DNA of 64,000 bases, from positions 79,229,501-79,293,500 of the forward strand of contig CM070903.1 in the NCBI GenBank assembly GCA_036417435.1. The letters are read 5' to 3'. The position numbers and the translations under genes are program-made. This document shows positions 13,131 to 24,250 of this stretch, in pieces. The first letter of the stretch is position 1. The number at the start of each line of letters is the position of its first letter. This DNA comes from Inia geoffrensis (Eukaryota; Chordata; Mammalia; Artiodactyla; Iniidae). The notes beneath the pieces are model-generated. The model had not been told where the DNA came from. It saw nothing but the letters and a program-made list of their open reading frames with translations, and ran no database searches.

Positions 13131-13600
13131 GGACACTAGGGCTGAAGGTTATTGTCTATACGTCCACATGCATATGGTCTGGTGTTCTCTTTTAAAAAGA
13201 CTCACAGTGCACAGTTTCTAAACCTCTATTCCCTGCTGGAGCCTGTGTCTTTGCAGAGAACAGAAACACGTTTAGAACCCATTGACTGCTAGAGGCACTT
13301 GGAGTCCTACCCTACATCATGGCCCAGGCATCCTTTCCAAGATGATACCCATCATATCTGGTCTCTTGTTAGACTCGTTGCACATTTTGGAGTCTCACTT
13401 GCAAATTAATCCTAAAAGTGAGCCCTCTATTCCGATCATGTTAATGTGTTTGGATCTGTGAGAGACTCTTTTTACTGGAAGGCTAGAGGAACCAGTCTTA
13501 TGAGAAGAGATGGTAGAATATATCCAGAGAGTATGGAGGGTGATAGCATCTACTGATTTCCATAAATGACACCATTGCTCACCCATTCATGGAGTCCTTC
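13131..13600. other. intron, nothing recognised
   Basis: No repeat, RNA or coding feature seen. Confidence 0.5.
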
Positions 13601-13790
13601 AGAGTTTATAGAACATTTTCATAAATACTATTCATTTAGTTCTCAGCTAACTCTGAGAAAATCACCTTTATCCCCCTTTCTGTCGGAAGAAAGAGGCTCA
13701 AGTAGGTAAACTAGTTTGCTCACAACAAAACAAGGGTAGAAGACAGAGTCAAGCCTCTAGTCTAGGTTTTAACGTCAAATCCAGGGCACC
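13600..13790 (-). mobile_element. MIR SINE, reverse orientation
   Basis: 'ctttatccccctttctgtcg', 'aagaggctcaagtaggtaaa' and 'ggtagaagacagagtcaagc' follow the MIR core order on the minus strand. Confidence 0.6.
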
Positions 13791-13944
13791 TACTGTACTT
13801 GTACACACATCATATGGTGCACTGAATGATGTCTCCCTGTGCATTTATAGAACTCTTGCTATGTTCAAGTCACTGTACTATATGCAAGGACAGGAGGAGG
13901 GGGGCGAGTCCCTACCCTCCAGAAATTTACCATTTGGGAAAAAA

Positions 13945-13996
13945 ATATATATCTTTATATATATATCTTTATATATATATATATATCTCTTTATAA

Positions 13997-14049
<53 letters not shown>
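13945..14049. repeat. (TA)n microsatellite
   Basis: About 105 bp of TA repeats with short TCTTTA and TGTG interruptions; the last 47 bp is pure TA. Confidence 0.97.
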
Positions 14050-14050
<1 letters not shown>

Positions 14051-14226
14051 CTGGCACAAAAAGAATATAAACTTAAGACACAAAAATAATGAAACAACAA
14101 AAATACCAAAGCGCTTTCTGGCTTCAAAATCCCAGGTTATTGGGATGTAGGCTGATGAATATTGCAACAAATACCCTCTAAACCCTTACTGTATGTGCTT
14201 ACCCTCCCCCATTTCTCCCTCCTTTC

Positions 14227-14231
<5 letters not shown>

Positions 14232-14273
<42 letters not shown>
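14232..14273 (+). repeat. (CA)n microsatellite
   Basis: An uninterrupted run of 21 CA units. Confidence 0.98.
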
Positions 14274-14274
<1 letters not shown>

Positions 14275-14579
14275 CTAAACTGTTTTTAGAACATCAAGAG
14301 TTTAACAGATTTTTATTTTGAGAAGAAAAGATAAACAACTCAATCCATTCCTAAAACGATGGCACAGCTTCCAATTTCAGGTTTCAATTAGTAGACTGAA
14401 TTATGACTAGACATCTACAGTTTTGAGGATTACTACACGGAAAAGAAAATTTTAAGATCTGTTATCTTTCAATGAACCACTACATTCGGGATCCCTAATG
14501 CTAAAATATTCTGAGTCCTGAGCACTGGTGATATAGCTGCAAGAATAGGACCCACATTTGATGTCTGTTAAAAAACAAA

Positions 14580-14765
14580 CTAACACTTATTGACATTAAG
14601 TCTAGGCACTTCGCTAAATTTCTTATGTCTGATATCATCTTCACGGTAACCTGTGAAGTAGATATTATTGCTCTCACTTGCCAGATAAGTCAATCGAGAC
14701 TCAAAACGGTTAAATAATTTGCCCAATCTTTCGGAGCTACTAAGTGGCAGGTCCAGGTTCAATTC
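14580..14765 (-). mobile_element. MIR SINE, reverse orientation
   Basis: Core landmarks on the minus strand: 'gatatcatcttcacggtaac', 'gccagataagtcaatcgaga' and 'ctaagtggcaggtccaggtt'. Confidence 0.65.
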
Positions 14766-14799
14766 TAGGGCCTCCTGATGGCAGCGCCCTTGCTCTTAA

Positions 14800-15050
14800 C
14801 CTGTACAGCGACAGCTTGGGGTACTAGGGAAGCAACAGTCTGACCCCCTGCAAACTCCTGTGTGGTCAGCCGAGTGGCGCAACCTGCCCGAGCCTCTGGC
14901 TCCTCCTCTCTAAAACAGAGATGATGCCACCACCCACCATAAGCTTGTTGTGAGGGTTAAATGGAGGAAACCCTGCAGTGTCTACAGCCCAGTGCTGGGT
15001 CCCGGGCAAATGCTTGACGAATAGCGGCTCTCAGCAGTTATTTCCACTGT
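14800..15050 (+). mobile_element. MIR SINE, forward orientation
   Basis: 'gctcctcctctctaaaacag', 'gttgtgagggttaaatggag', then the 3' side 'cgggcaaatgcttgacga'. It lies about 35 bp from a reversed MIR, forming an old inverted pair. Confidence 0.65.
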
Positions 15051-16400
15051 GCAGCTCTATTGCTAGATCAGCGACCAGCAAAATTATTTTAGTGACAAAA
15101 AGACTTCAAAACATACTTCTAAAGACTAATCTTTGACTCAAGTCTTAGCTAATGTATGGGAAGATATGTTTCTGGGGTGAATCAGGAAATAAAGAAAGTA
15201 GAGGCGGAAAGACAAAAAATTGGAAGGAGGTTTTATCACTGTTAACTGAAATCAATGAAACTGGATTCTTCGTTCTATATCTGAGGTTCCTAATAATGCA
15301 TCATGTTTAATTATTGCTTCTGTGTGGTGGGAACAGTGTCTTTTCTTGTGCCTCTAGCTACGATATTTAAACTGTAATCCTACTGTCCTGTCCTTCTGAC
15401 AGGAACTAAGTCAGATTAGCAAAGAGTTTTAAATCACTCCATGAAACAGGACCAACATATTGTTGAGAATCATTGTTACTCTGATATTTTATATCCTTCA
15501 TTCCTTTCATCTCAAAGAAATGGATGCCCAGGTGTAAATATAATAGGATTTAAAAATGAGGGAAATGAGTAGCAAACGGATTTCAAAACATAAACAGAGG
15601 GCATGCTTGCTGATCTCCTTCGACTTTCTGTATTTTTATTATAACTTGTAAGTGTGCTACAATGAACTTGAGAAAAGTTTAAGAGACTTTAGGGTTCCTT
15701 CAACTACAGCTGTCCCTAAGGTTCCAAGTGAACAACAATAAGATGAATTTCATTCAAGGCTACACCATCTTATAGACAAATTGCTGAGTTTCTTTATTCT
15801 ACATAAATACAGGAAGTCGGCATTCTGAAATACTGAGATCCTAGGAGTATTGTTAAGATACTGCCAAAAAGGAAAGATGAAACTTAATAAATTAGATCAG
15901 ATTTGCCCTTTAATACCTTTAGTTCAAGTCTTAAACTTTTGCTTTCCTCCCCCTTTTTAAATAAATCCATAAGAACTAAAATAATTTTGAGATGTCTATT
16001 TCCATGCTGGATAATTAGGGACTGTGGGAGCCACGAATATGTATGTGTGTGTGTGTGTTTTTGGCCCGGGGTGGGGATAGGAGGCGGTTGAGTGGGGAGA
16101 GATTTAAACAAACCTTTACCTCTACTTGCAACACCTCTTAAAAGCTTATCATAATGTTACTTCCTATTTCTTCAGAGTTCATTTGCAGAAGATGGAAACA
16201 TGCTTCATCTTGCTCACTTTTTCTGCATTCTTCATAAACTTAATATTCTCGTTCGCCCCGATGGGGAAAAGAATGCAACCTAACTGTCTTAGTTACGCCT
16301 TGGATTTACAGAGTGTATCTATTAAAATGTTTTAGAACTAGCAGGAAAAATAATAAAACAAACCTGTTAAGAGCAGTTGCCCTCGCCAACAAATCTGAAA
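15051..16400. other. non-repetitive intron
   Basis: No gene or clear repeat, apart from a short TG run at 16044-16058. Confidence 0.5.
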
Positions 16401-16409
16401 CATTACCAG

Positions 16410-16534
16410 GAAGGAAAAGGGAGGAAGGAAACAGATACGACACTTACAAAGAGAAAAGAAGGAAGAAAGGAAGGCAGGAAAGAAGGGAACAATGGAGGGA
16501 GGATGGAGAGAGGACAGGAGGCCCAAGAGGCTAG
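16410..16534 (+). repeat. purine-rich (GGAA/GAGA) tract
   Basis: About 125 bp of nearly unbroken purines with GGAAGG and GAGAGG motifs. The open frames it creates on both strands are low complexity. Confidence 0.85.
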
Positions 16535-16667
16535 GGAGGACAGTATGATCGCTTAGTTTATATTTAAACTGATGTGCAAACTTTTGTCACGCCACTAATG
16601 CTGAACTCAGTATAGTAAGAGGGATGAAAACCTCACTTCTGCTTAAAGAGTTGTCGTTTGAGCAGGG

Positions 16668-16880
16668 AACAGGATTGCCAGATACAATCCAGCACACCCA
16701 GTTAAAATTTAATTTCAAAACCAATAAATCATTTTTTTTTTTTAGCGTTAAGTACATCCCAAATATGGCATGGAGTGTACTCATGCCAAAATAAATTTTA
16801 TCTGAAATTCATATTTAACTGGACATCTTGGATTTTGTTTGTTTGTTTTGTTTTGTTTTATTAAATCTGGCAACCCTAGC
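16668..16880. mobile_element. palindromic non-autonomous DNA transposon relic
   Basis: The left arm starts GGATTGCCAGATACAATCC and continues with CCCAGTTAAAATTTAATTTC. The right arm mirrors it with GAAATTCATATTTAACTGG and ends AAATCTGGCAACCCT. The arms are imperfect inverted copies about 80-90 bp long around a central TACATCCCAAATATGGCATG. This is the build of MER53-like palindromic elements; the family name is uncertain. Confidence 0.7.
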
Positions 16881-17099
16881 TGGCAGTAATCTACAGAAGT
16901 TTTAAGTTTTTATTATTCAAATTTTCAAATTTATTGAACCCCATTATCCATCACCTATCTTCCACGGTTATTAACATTTCGCCAATCTTATTTCAGGATG
17001 GAGGGAATTTTGACAGGCAGGAATGAGGGAAGAAAGAGAGGGATATCTTGGACAGAGGGAACAGCAGGAGACCAGGCATGGGGGTCAGAAAACAAAACA

Positions 17100-17380
17100 A
17101 AAATCATCTTCTGATGCCTGACTGTGGTTCAGAGTGTAGATTTGGAGTCACGGGATACTGTGAGGAACACAATCCTCACAGAGGCAGAAGGCTTGCTCTC
17201 CTGTGTACAGATTAGTGTGTAATCTCAAGAAAAGTTACATAACTCTTCGGTTGAGAAGTGAGGATAATACCTGCCAACTTGACAGGTTTGTTATAAGGAT
17301 TAAATGTGATAATATATACGTGTGTGTGTTGAAAAACATAAAGCATTTTACAAACAGAAAGGGATTATTGTTATTAGTGG
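17100..17380 (+). mobile_element. MIR SINE, forward orientation
   Basis: 'gttcagagtgtagatttgga', 'cataactcttcggttgagaa', 'tataaggattaaatgtgata' and the 3' side 'gggattattgttattagt' follow MIR order. Confidence 0.7.
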
Positions 17381-19958
17381 TAGATTGGGCCAAAAAGGAA
17401 CACTTTGATCAGAGCATGACATGCTTAGAGGTCAGTGTGAAGTCACCAACAATGGGCCATCCACAATCTTTGATCTGAGCTGTGTGTTGGAAAGATCCCT
17501 CTGCTGACCCTGAAGACGAAGAGTTGGGAGGAGCAGAGTTGGGGCCAAGTGCACTAGCTGAACCAGAGGCCTACGGGCTTGCTGCAGGACAGAGACATTG
17601 AGAATAGGTATGAGAGATACTGCCAAAACCATTATCAGCAAGACGTCATTGACTCTAAGACTCTAGGGGAAGTGAGATGAGAATGGTGGCATACACTGGC
17701 TACTTGATGTCATTATTTCTACAGGTCACAGTGCAAAACATTTTGGTTTGTCCAACCCAATACTTCCCAGTCGCCTACTATCCCCAGTGCTAAAAGGTGT
17801 CTTCTGAACAAGTCCATCTCCCTTGGGTGAAATTGCCATTAATAAATGCTGATGACTCTTGCAAACCTCTAACACTTTGTGCACATTCAGTTTAATATGA
17901 TACGCCAACTTAAATCAGAAAATCTACTCTCCAAAGAGGGATTCCTAGCATTCTAAGTTGCTCACATGCATTTGGTTTATCTCTTCAGAAGAACCAAATT
18001 AAAAAAATATATATCTTCTTCCAAAATTGACATTTTCTTGAATGTGGAATGTGGATAGAACCGAGTGAAATCTGTTGAAAACAGCAAATACTCATGGAAA
18101 TAAATCACTATCCAATCAATCAAAGAAGTGTGCATTCTGAGTACTTCCTTCAAAGACAGCTCTGCTGACGGTAACATCTGACTAGTAAGCCAAATCTTTC
18201 CTAACCCACTTCTATGAAACATCTTACAAGCAAATAGCTGCTAACAGAATGGGGACTAAGCATGTAGTAAGAACGTGTTGCAATGCTTTCGTTATGCTCA
18301 TTATATCTGAGACACCAGGTGGCTGGTATACACACACTACAGTCAACATTTCCACTCATTTTATCTTATTGGCCACCTGATTCATTTCCAGTTGGGACTT
18401 AGACAAAACAAAACAAAAAAATACTCAAGGGATTCCCAATCAGAGGACTAAGGGGAGAGAGCAGGCAAAGATTGCTTGTTTTAAAGGCCTTCATAACCTA
18501 CAATTTATTCTTCCCTCTTTTAGTCTGTTAGCATGAGGAGTTGAAGTTTATCAAATCTAACCATCCATCTGTATTCTGTCAAACTATACAAGTCATAGCT
18601 TCCTAAACTATGCAGACTCTGGGCTCAAAGGAATTGAATTAGTAAACCCTATAACTCCATGTGTGTGGGATCCCAATCTGGGCACAAGACTGGACTCCAC
18701 CAAGGTCACAGTGAATCAGGGACATATCAGACTAAGAACTCAGGTTTTCTTTGTCATGGGACCCCTTTCATGGGACCAGACCACCCATCACTATCCCAAT
18801 CAAGGTGAAAATATTTTAAAATGTGTGATTCAGTTCTCAAAGTTGAAAGCTGTGTATCCTTTAACAAGTTTAGCAAAAAAAGAAAGGAAAAGCAAATATA
18901 AGAAATTAACATCTAATTATCATGTTTGAACAAAATATCAAAATACACATATTTTTTTCCAAAAAAAATGACCCATCCTAAGCAGAGAATTATGTTTCCA
19001 ATGAAAGAAAGGGTGTGCTTGCTCTGTTTGGTGCACCAAACCAGTTGGATTATGGTCTTAATCACTATCATAAATGAAAGCAACCTACAAGTTCAGGAAC
19101 CCACAGCCCAAGTGCTAAGAAAAATCTCTTCTGTGGCAACAACGACAGTACAGTCGGGGAGACACATGCACGGAATGTACACAGAATGAATGTTCTTTTA
19201 TTTTTGTGGCTTTTCAGTAGAAATCTCTAATGAACAATTCCTGATGTAGGCTAAGGAGCCAGAGCAATCCCATGAACGTGAACGGCACAAAGCCCACTTC
19301 CCCTGCCTTCATAGGACCAAGCGGGTAAGCATAAGAATCTGTCTTCCAAATGGAATATGAATAAAGTCCCCCGAAGTCACTACTCTCCAAAACTTAAAAA
19401 AAAAAAAAAAAAGGAATCTGTCAGACTATCAAAGCATTGTCAGTGCCAGTAAAACACATCATTAAGGTGAGTAATTTTCCTGTTTACTTCAAACACTTTT
19501 TTTCCCAAACTCAAACCTGGGCAGGTCTGATCAGGTAAGGCTTTGGAACGAGTAAAAGCGTCCCCAGTTTCTACATAAATGCCGCAGGCCATGGGCAAGA
19601 ACAAGTCTCAACTGAGCACTCCACAGTAGTCGAGCTTCCTGGCGCCTCCGGTCTTGTCTCCCTCATTCCTTACAAGTATCGTCATGTCTCCTAACCTTCA
19701 AAATCTGTTTTATCTGCAACACACATGTACACATGCGCACACACATCCCACTTGTTTTCTCCCTTTTACCTGCATTAATGTATTTGTACATTCTGAACAA
19801 AACTTCTTCGGGACGATTCTTTATTTCCCGTGCGTCTTTCAAAATACAATATTTTCCACTTGAATTGATGGGTTCTTCATGTGAAGACAAATGGCAGAGT
19901 GCAAAAGGACAGTTCTTTTCCAACTGCTAAAACTACTCTGATTTCGAAATCCAGTGGA
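17381..19958. other. non-repetitive intron
   Basis: No gene or young repeat recognised. A poly(A) run of about 17 bp lies near 19396. Confidence 0.5.
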
Positions 19959-19970
19959 GCAGAGACCTTA

Positions 19971-20183
19971 CTTTTTTTTTTTTTTTTTCTCTCGGTACGC
20001 GGGCCTCTCACTGTTGTGGCCTCTCCCGTTGCGGAGCACAGACTCCGGACGCGCAGGCTCAGCGGCCATGGCTCACGGGCCCAGCCGCTCCGCGGCATGT
20101 GGGATCTTCCCGGACCGGGGCACGAACCCGTGTCTCCTGCATCGGCAGGCGGACTCTCAACCACTGTGCCACCAGGGAAGCCC
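19971..20183 (-). mobile_element. CHR SINE (tRNA-derived), reverse orientation
   Basis: On the minus strand it runs from the tRNA-like head (gcttccctggtggcacagtgg) through the GAGCCATGGCCGCTGAGCC middle to a poly(A) tail, seen as poly(T) on the plus strand. Flanking target-site duplications are CAGAGACCT at 19960-19968 and 20184-20192. Low divergence marks it as relatively young. It is in the TP63 sense orientation. Confidence 0.93.
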
Positions 20184-20389
20184 CAGAGACCTAATTTTCT
20201 GATTTTGTTTTTGTTTTAGGAAAAGAGGTACTATTATCTTAAACAAATGTTTTCAAAATCTACCTTCCATGCAAATGTATCTACTATGTAGTTTGTGTTT
20301 TCCTTCTTAAAAAAAGAAAAAGAAATTGGAGAAAACTGCTATCTTTGAGGTGAGATTAATACTCTAGATTGGTTTATATCTGAGACAGG

Positions 20390-20610
20390 AAGTTAGAGTT
20401 ACAATTTAGTCCTAGATCTATTTTGTCGATATGGACAGATCAGTAGATCTTGAGTTGACTTCCCAGTCTATAAAATAGATCACTAAAAAAAAATGTCTCT
20501 AGATCACAGGGGTATTGTGAGTTCTACTGTTTGCAAAGCACTTTGCATTCTTCGGGTGAGAGGTGTTGGGCTTGTTATGAAGACACTGTACTTACATAAT
20601 CCTAAACATG
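20390..20610 (+). mobile_element. MIR SINE, forward orientation
   Basis: 'ttgacttcccagtctataaa' followed by 'gtattgtgagttctactgtt' and 'gcaaagcactttgcattctt'. Confidence 0.55.
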
Positions 20611-21130
20611 CTCACAAATTGGGAAGGTAGTTTTCAAGCCAAAGGCACCATGTTTTTTTATACTTAGAGATGAACTTATTTGCATACTGGTCTGAAGTTC
20701 TTATTCGCTCCTGTTCATTCACCCTGTTTTCTTCTGGATGTCATCACTCTCATCACTCCTGCTTTCTCCTGCCATACTTTCTTTGATTTAGGTAGAACAG
20801 GGAAATGGGAAGGAAATTAAATAATGATACAGGGCTTAAACTGAGTGGAAGTTCATATTATTTCCCTGCCCCAGGGTCAGGGAGATGGGAGCAAAGTAAA
20901 GAAACCAGGAATGGAGGAGGGAGGGCTTTAGCAAATCTAATCCCATTTACTGTTTACCAATAGGGAGTAAGGGAAGATCCAGCCTGCCTTTGCTCTTGCT
21001 CTCTTTATCTCATTAGGAGTGTTTATATTTGGGTAGGCAAAAGACAGCTATAAGATAGTAACAGACATAAGAGAGTGAAAGCCAAGATAATAACAGGAAG
21101 GACACTTCATTCAAGGGTCATTCATTCCTT

Positions 21131-21328
21131 GGGACTTCCCTGGCGGTCCAGTGGTTAAGACTTTGCCTTCCAATGCAGGGGGTGTGGGTTCGATCCCTGG
21201 TCGGGGAACTAAGATCCCACATGCCTCACGGCCAAAAAAAACAAAACGCAAAACAGAAGCAATGTTGCAACAAATTCAATAGAGACTTTAAAAATGGTCT
21301 ACATCAAAAAAAAAAAAAAAAAAAAGGA
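21131..21328 (+). mobile_element. short-type CHR/tRNA SINE with intact B box
   Basis: The head GGGACTTCCCTGGCGGTCCA is followed by a consensus RNA polymerase III B box, GGTTCGATCC, at 21187-21196. The tail is A-rich, ending in a run of about 20 A. Target-site duplications TCATTCATTCCT (21119-21130) and TCATTCATCCCT (21329-21340) flank it. It lacks the GAGCCATGGCCGCTGAGCC middle of the other copies, so it is a different subfamily. Confidence 0.9.
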
Positions 21329-21369
21329 TCATTCATCCCTGGATTGATAGGATCTCCATCGTTTTGCTA

Positions 21370-21530
21370 TTTATTTGCTAGATGACTTTAGACCTGAAAG
21401 GTATGTAATTCTGCATCTGTGAAATGTGAATATTACTCACTTACCTTGCAGAATTCTTGTATAAATTGGTTACCATAATGTTAAGTACCTCATGGAGCTC
21501 TTGGCCTGATGCTCAATAAATGGTAACTAG
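21370..21530 (+). mobile_element. MIR SINE, forward orientation
   Basis: 'gcatctgtgaaatgtgaata', 'ttcttgtataaattggttac' and 'tgctcaataaatggtaacta' follow MIR order. Confidence 0.65.
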
Positions 21531-22095
21531 CAATTTCATCTCCACCACCTACATTTTGGAGCTGGCCATCAGTTGCCAACTCCTGACACCATAACACCAT
21601 ATTCAGGAGAACAAGCATAACTCACTATACTGCTAGAGGTAAAATTTGAAGTCAAACAGTATGTTTTATTAGAAAACGATAGAAGAAGCAAACAGGTTTT
21701 TATTTTACCCTCCCTTGCTAGGTCACTACTGTAACTTTTGGTTTTAGCTTGTTAGCTGTCTCTAGCTCCAGCTATTGTATCTGAGCCACTGTACCTGAGC
21801 TATATACTCAGGACAGTTGGTCCTGAGCAGCCTCCTTGGATTCAGGACACTGGGTCTAACAGCTGCCCATCTGCCAGTCCCTGGGGCTGACTATAAAAGA
21901 AGAGTAAAGCCCATTAAGCCCTGTGCAGAGAATACAAAGCTAACTTTCATATTACCCATTTGCCAGTCACTTAGAAAAACCCACTGAGAAAAAGCAATTA
22001 GAACGATCACATGGTCTGAAGATTCATTTCTTCTAATGAGAACATGACAGATTTCATGGCACACCAAGTTCCACGCCAAAAATTAAAATGCAAGC

Positions 22096-22278
22096 CCTTG
22101 TACACACACGTACACACTGCTATATTTAAAATAAATAACCGACAAGGACCTACTGTATAGCACGAGGAACTCTGCTCAATATGCTGCAATAACCTAAATG
22201 GGAAAAGAATTTGAAAAAGAATAGGAAAAAAATAAACCTCATTTGATCATGTTGGATTTTAAAAAAGTAATAAAAAAA
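22096..22278 (+). mobile_element. L1 3' end, 5'-truncated, artiodactyl type
   Basis: Contains the artiodactyl L1 3' UTR landmarks 'caaggacctactgtatagca' and 'taacctaaatgggaaaagaa', ending in an A-rich tail. Target-site duplications AAAATGCAAGC lie at 22085-22095 and 22279-22289. Only about 180 bp was inserted. It is antisense to TP63. Confidence 0.88.
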
Positions 22279-22419
22279 AAAATGCAAGCGCTATGGATTG
22301 CGAATTTAAAGTGACTACTTATCAGCCGAATGCCCACTTCTTTAATTATAGTGCTCCTGTAACAGAGGAATAAAATTAGGAAGGGGGTCGGGGCTCAAAC
22401 AGGGCAGATGAGGAATGGA

Positions 22420-22621
22420 CTTGCACCACTTCAGTAACAGGAGGGCATGACCAGAAAACAGAGTCCTACCTCCACCACCTGGCAGCCTAGAGAACTCAGG
22501 CCCCTCACTTCACTTGTGAGGTTCCGTGTCCTCCTCCTACACTGGAAGATGAGGATAACACACTGAACGTGGAGTGCTGTTGTGAAGCTCACATCGTGGG
22601 AGTGAAAATCATCTGTACGAA
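22420..22621 (+). mobile_element. MIR SINE, forward orientation
   Basis: 'ggcccctcacttcacttgtg', 'actggaagatgaggataaca' and 'gtgctgttgtgaagctcaca' follow MIR order. The next SINE begins at its 3' end. Confidence 0.65.
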
Positions 22622-22835
22622 GGGCTTCCCTGGTGGCGCAGTGGTTGAGAGTCCGCCTGCCGATGCAGGGGACACGGGTTCGTGCCCCGGTCCGGGAAGA
22701 TCCCACGTGCCGCAAAGCGGCTGGGCCCGTGAGCCATGGCCGCTGAGCCTGCGCGTCCGGAGCCTGTGCTCCGCAACGGGAGAGGCCACAACAGTGAGAG
22801 GCCCGCGTACCAAAAAAAAAAAAAAAAAAAAAAAA
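22622..22835 (+). mobile_element. CHR SINE, forward orientation
   Basis: Full length: GGGCTTCCCTGGTGGCGCAG head, GAGCCATGGCCGCTGAGCC middle, poly(A) of about 24 bp (22812-22835). I could not find a convincing target-site duplication. Reverse-strand frames reading Phe runs and 'HCCGLSRCG' come from this repeat. Confidence 0.93.
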
Positions 22836-24197
22836 GAACTGCAAAATTTTCTGCCTACTTAAACTATGCTCTGCAACAGATTGATATTTAAGCCAGTCAA
22901 CTGGGTGGAAAACTAATAATACAGATAACTAATCAATTCAAGTAGAAATATTTAATAGGCACAGAAGAGAATAGGCTAAGAAACCTCAAGTAGATAAATA
23001 ACTATCTTCCACATCAAAATTACAAGGATTTCTGTTGTTGTTGTCAGAGATAGAACACCTCACTAGACTCTGAAGCCCTATCAGTTTTCCTTTCAGGGGA
23101 AGCTGGCAGCATTGGCACTGGAAAGAGAAACCACACAGACAACAGAAGGCCAGGCTGTTCCTCTGAGTTAGCACTTTGGGACTACCTCATCCAGAAAAAG
23201 TTGGTACAGGAACTTTGGGGTTTGTCTTTCCCATTTCCCTAGTACTGTATTACAACAATTTTACACAATAGTTTAAATCTTACAGTCTTACATGATTCTG
23301 TGTTTCAACTGCTCCAGACCTTATAAGTGACGTTCACTCCACTTTTACACATTCATTCCTTTATTCCAGTACTATTTACTGAACGTACTCTCTTACTCCT
23401 TCAATGCCCAGAAAAACTTAATTTTTTCCTTGCGACACATATTAATTTGGTTCTTTTATTATAATTATAGATCTTCAATTGTCTTCTGAGCCAAAAGGCT
23501 ATGAATTCTAGATGGAGACTTTACCTTATCCATCTTTCACTCAGGTGGTAAGCATAATAAAACAAGAATAATCTTTCATGCTTTGTAAAGGGAAATGACA
23601 CTGATACAAAGCAGGCAAATGAAAAATAGATTTGAGATCAATAAAGATATCATTGAAGTCTGTGATACAAACTCACCATTAGGAAAGAAAAGATGCTAAT
23701 GAGTTCAACTCCTGTCACTAAACTAGAAGTTTCTCACTCCAATAAAATTAATGTTCGTATACAATTTCCAGATAGTTTCAGAATTTTTTTTTAATTTGAT
23801 AAAATGAACTTTATCCTTAACCTTTGCCATGAAAATGGGAGGTACAATAAATCAAATTTAAAGATAGATTTTTAAAAAAATATTTAGTTTTGTTTTTCAA
23901 ACCCACGAATTATCTATCCTTTGTATCAGGAACTATGATAGACTGATAAAAGGGTAACTCGTAACTATAATTTATAAAGGTCTAGCTTTATTCACCAATT
24001 AGATTCTCTTTGTCAGATTTAAAATCTGAACTCCACGTATGCTGAACTGTCTTTGTGTCAACAGTTTAATGCTCTCTTACCAAAGCCCTCTTCCCCCATC
24101 CTATTCTAATCCCAGCAAATGGCTACTGGCCATTCTTTCCTAAGTCCAAGAATATGAAGACTGACAGTGTAGCTAGTATTTAATCAATAGTAATACT
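22836..24197. other. non-repetitive intron next to the mir-944 remnant
   Basis: No gene seen. A reversed L2 3' end is possible near 23345-23420. Confidence 0.5.
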
Positions 24198-24250
24198 TCC
24201 CAGATTGTACAAAGAGAGATTTTTATATATCAGGTGAGATGTGCCTGTGT
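24198..24250 (-). pseudogene. MIR944: eroded mir-944 hairpin locus
   Basis: Human TP63 carries mir-944 in this intron, on the TP63 strand, about 20 kb downstream of exon 4. Here, 20.5 kb downstream, the minus strand reads GGCACATCTCACCTGATATA (24226-24245), which matches 18 of 20 bases of the remembered human 5' arm. Next come TTGTACA (24206-24212), the core of the mature 3p strand, and TCTGGGA (24198-24204), the 3' foot of the human precursor. About 20 bases of loop and about 15 bases covering the second half of the mature 3p and the lower stem are missing. The remaining sequence has no arm complementary to the 5' block, so no Drosha/Dicer substrate is expected. Whether this is loss or an ancestral pre-hairpin state cannot be decided here. 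The human sequence is recalled, not searched. Confidence 0.65.

Noticed and set aside
13861..14070. 69-codon frame with Ile-Tyr repeats
   Set aside because: Translation of the TA microsatellite.
22431..22844. 137-codon frame starting with a Phe run
   Set aside because: It is the reverse translation of a CHR SINE and its poly(A) tail plus a MIR. The same peptides recur at the SINEs at 19971, 40788, 42097 and 53681.
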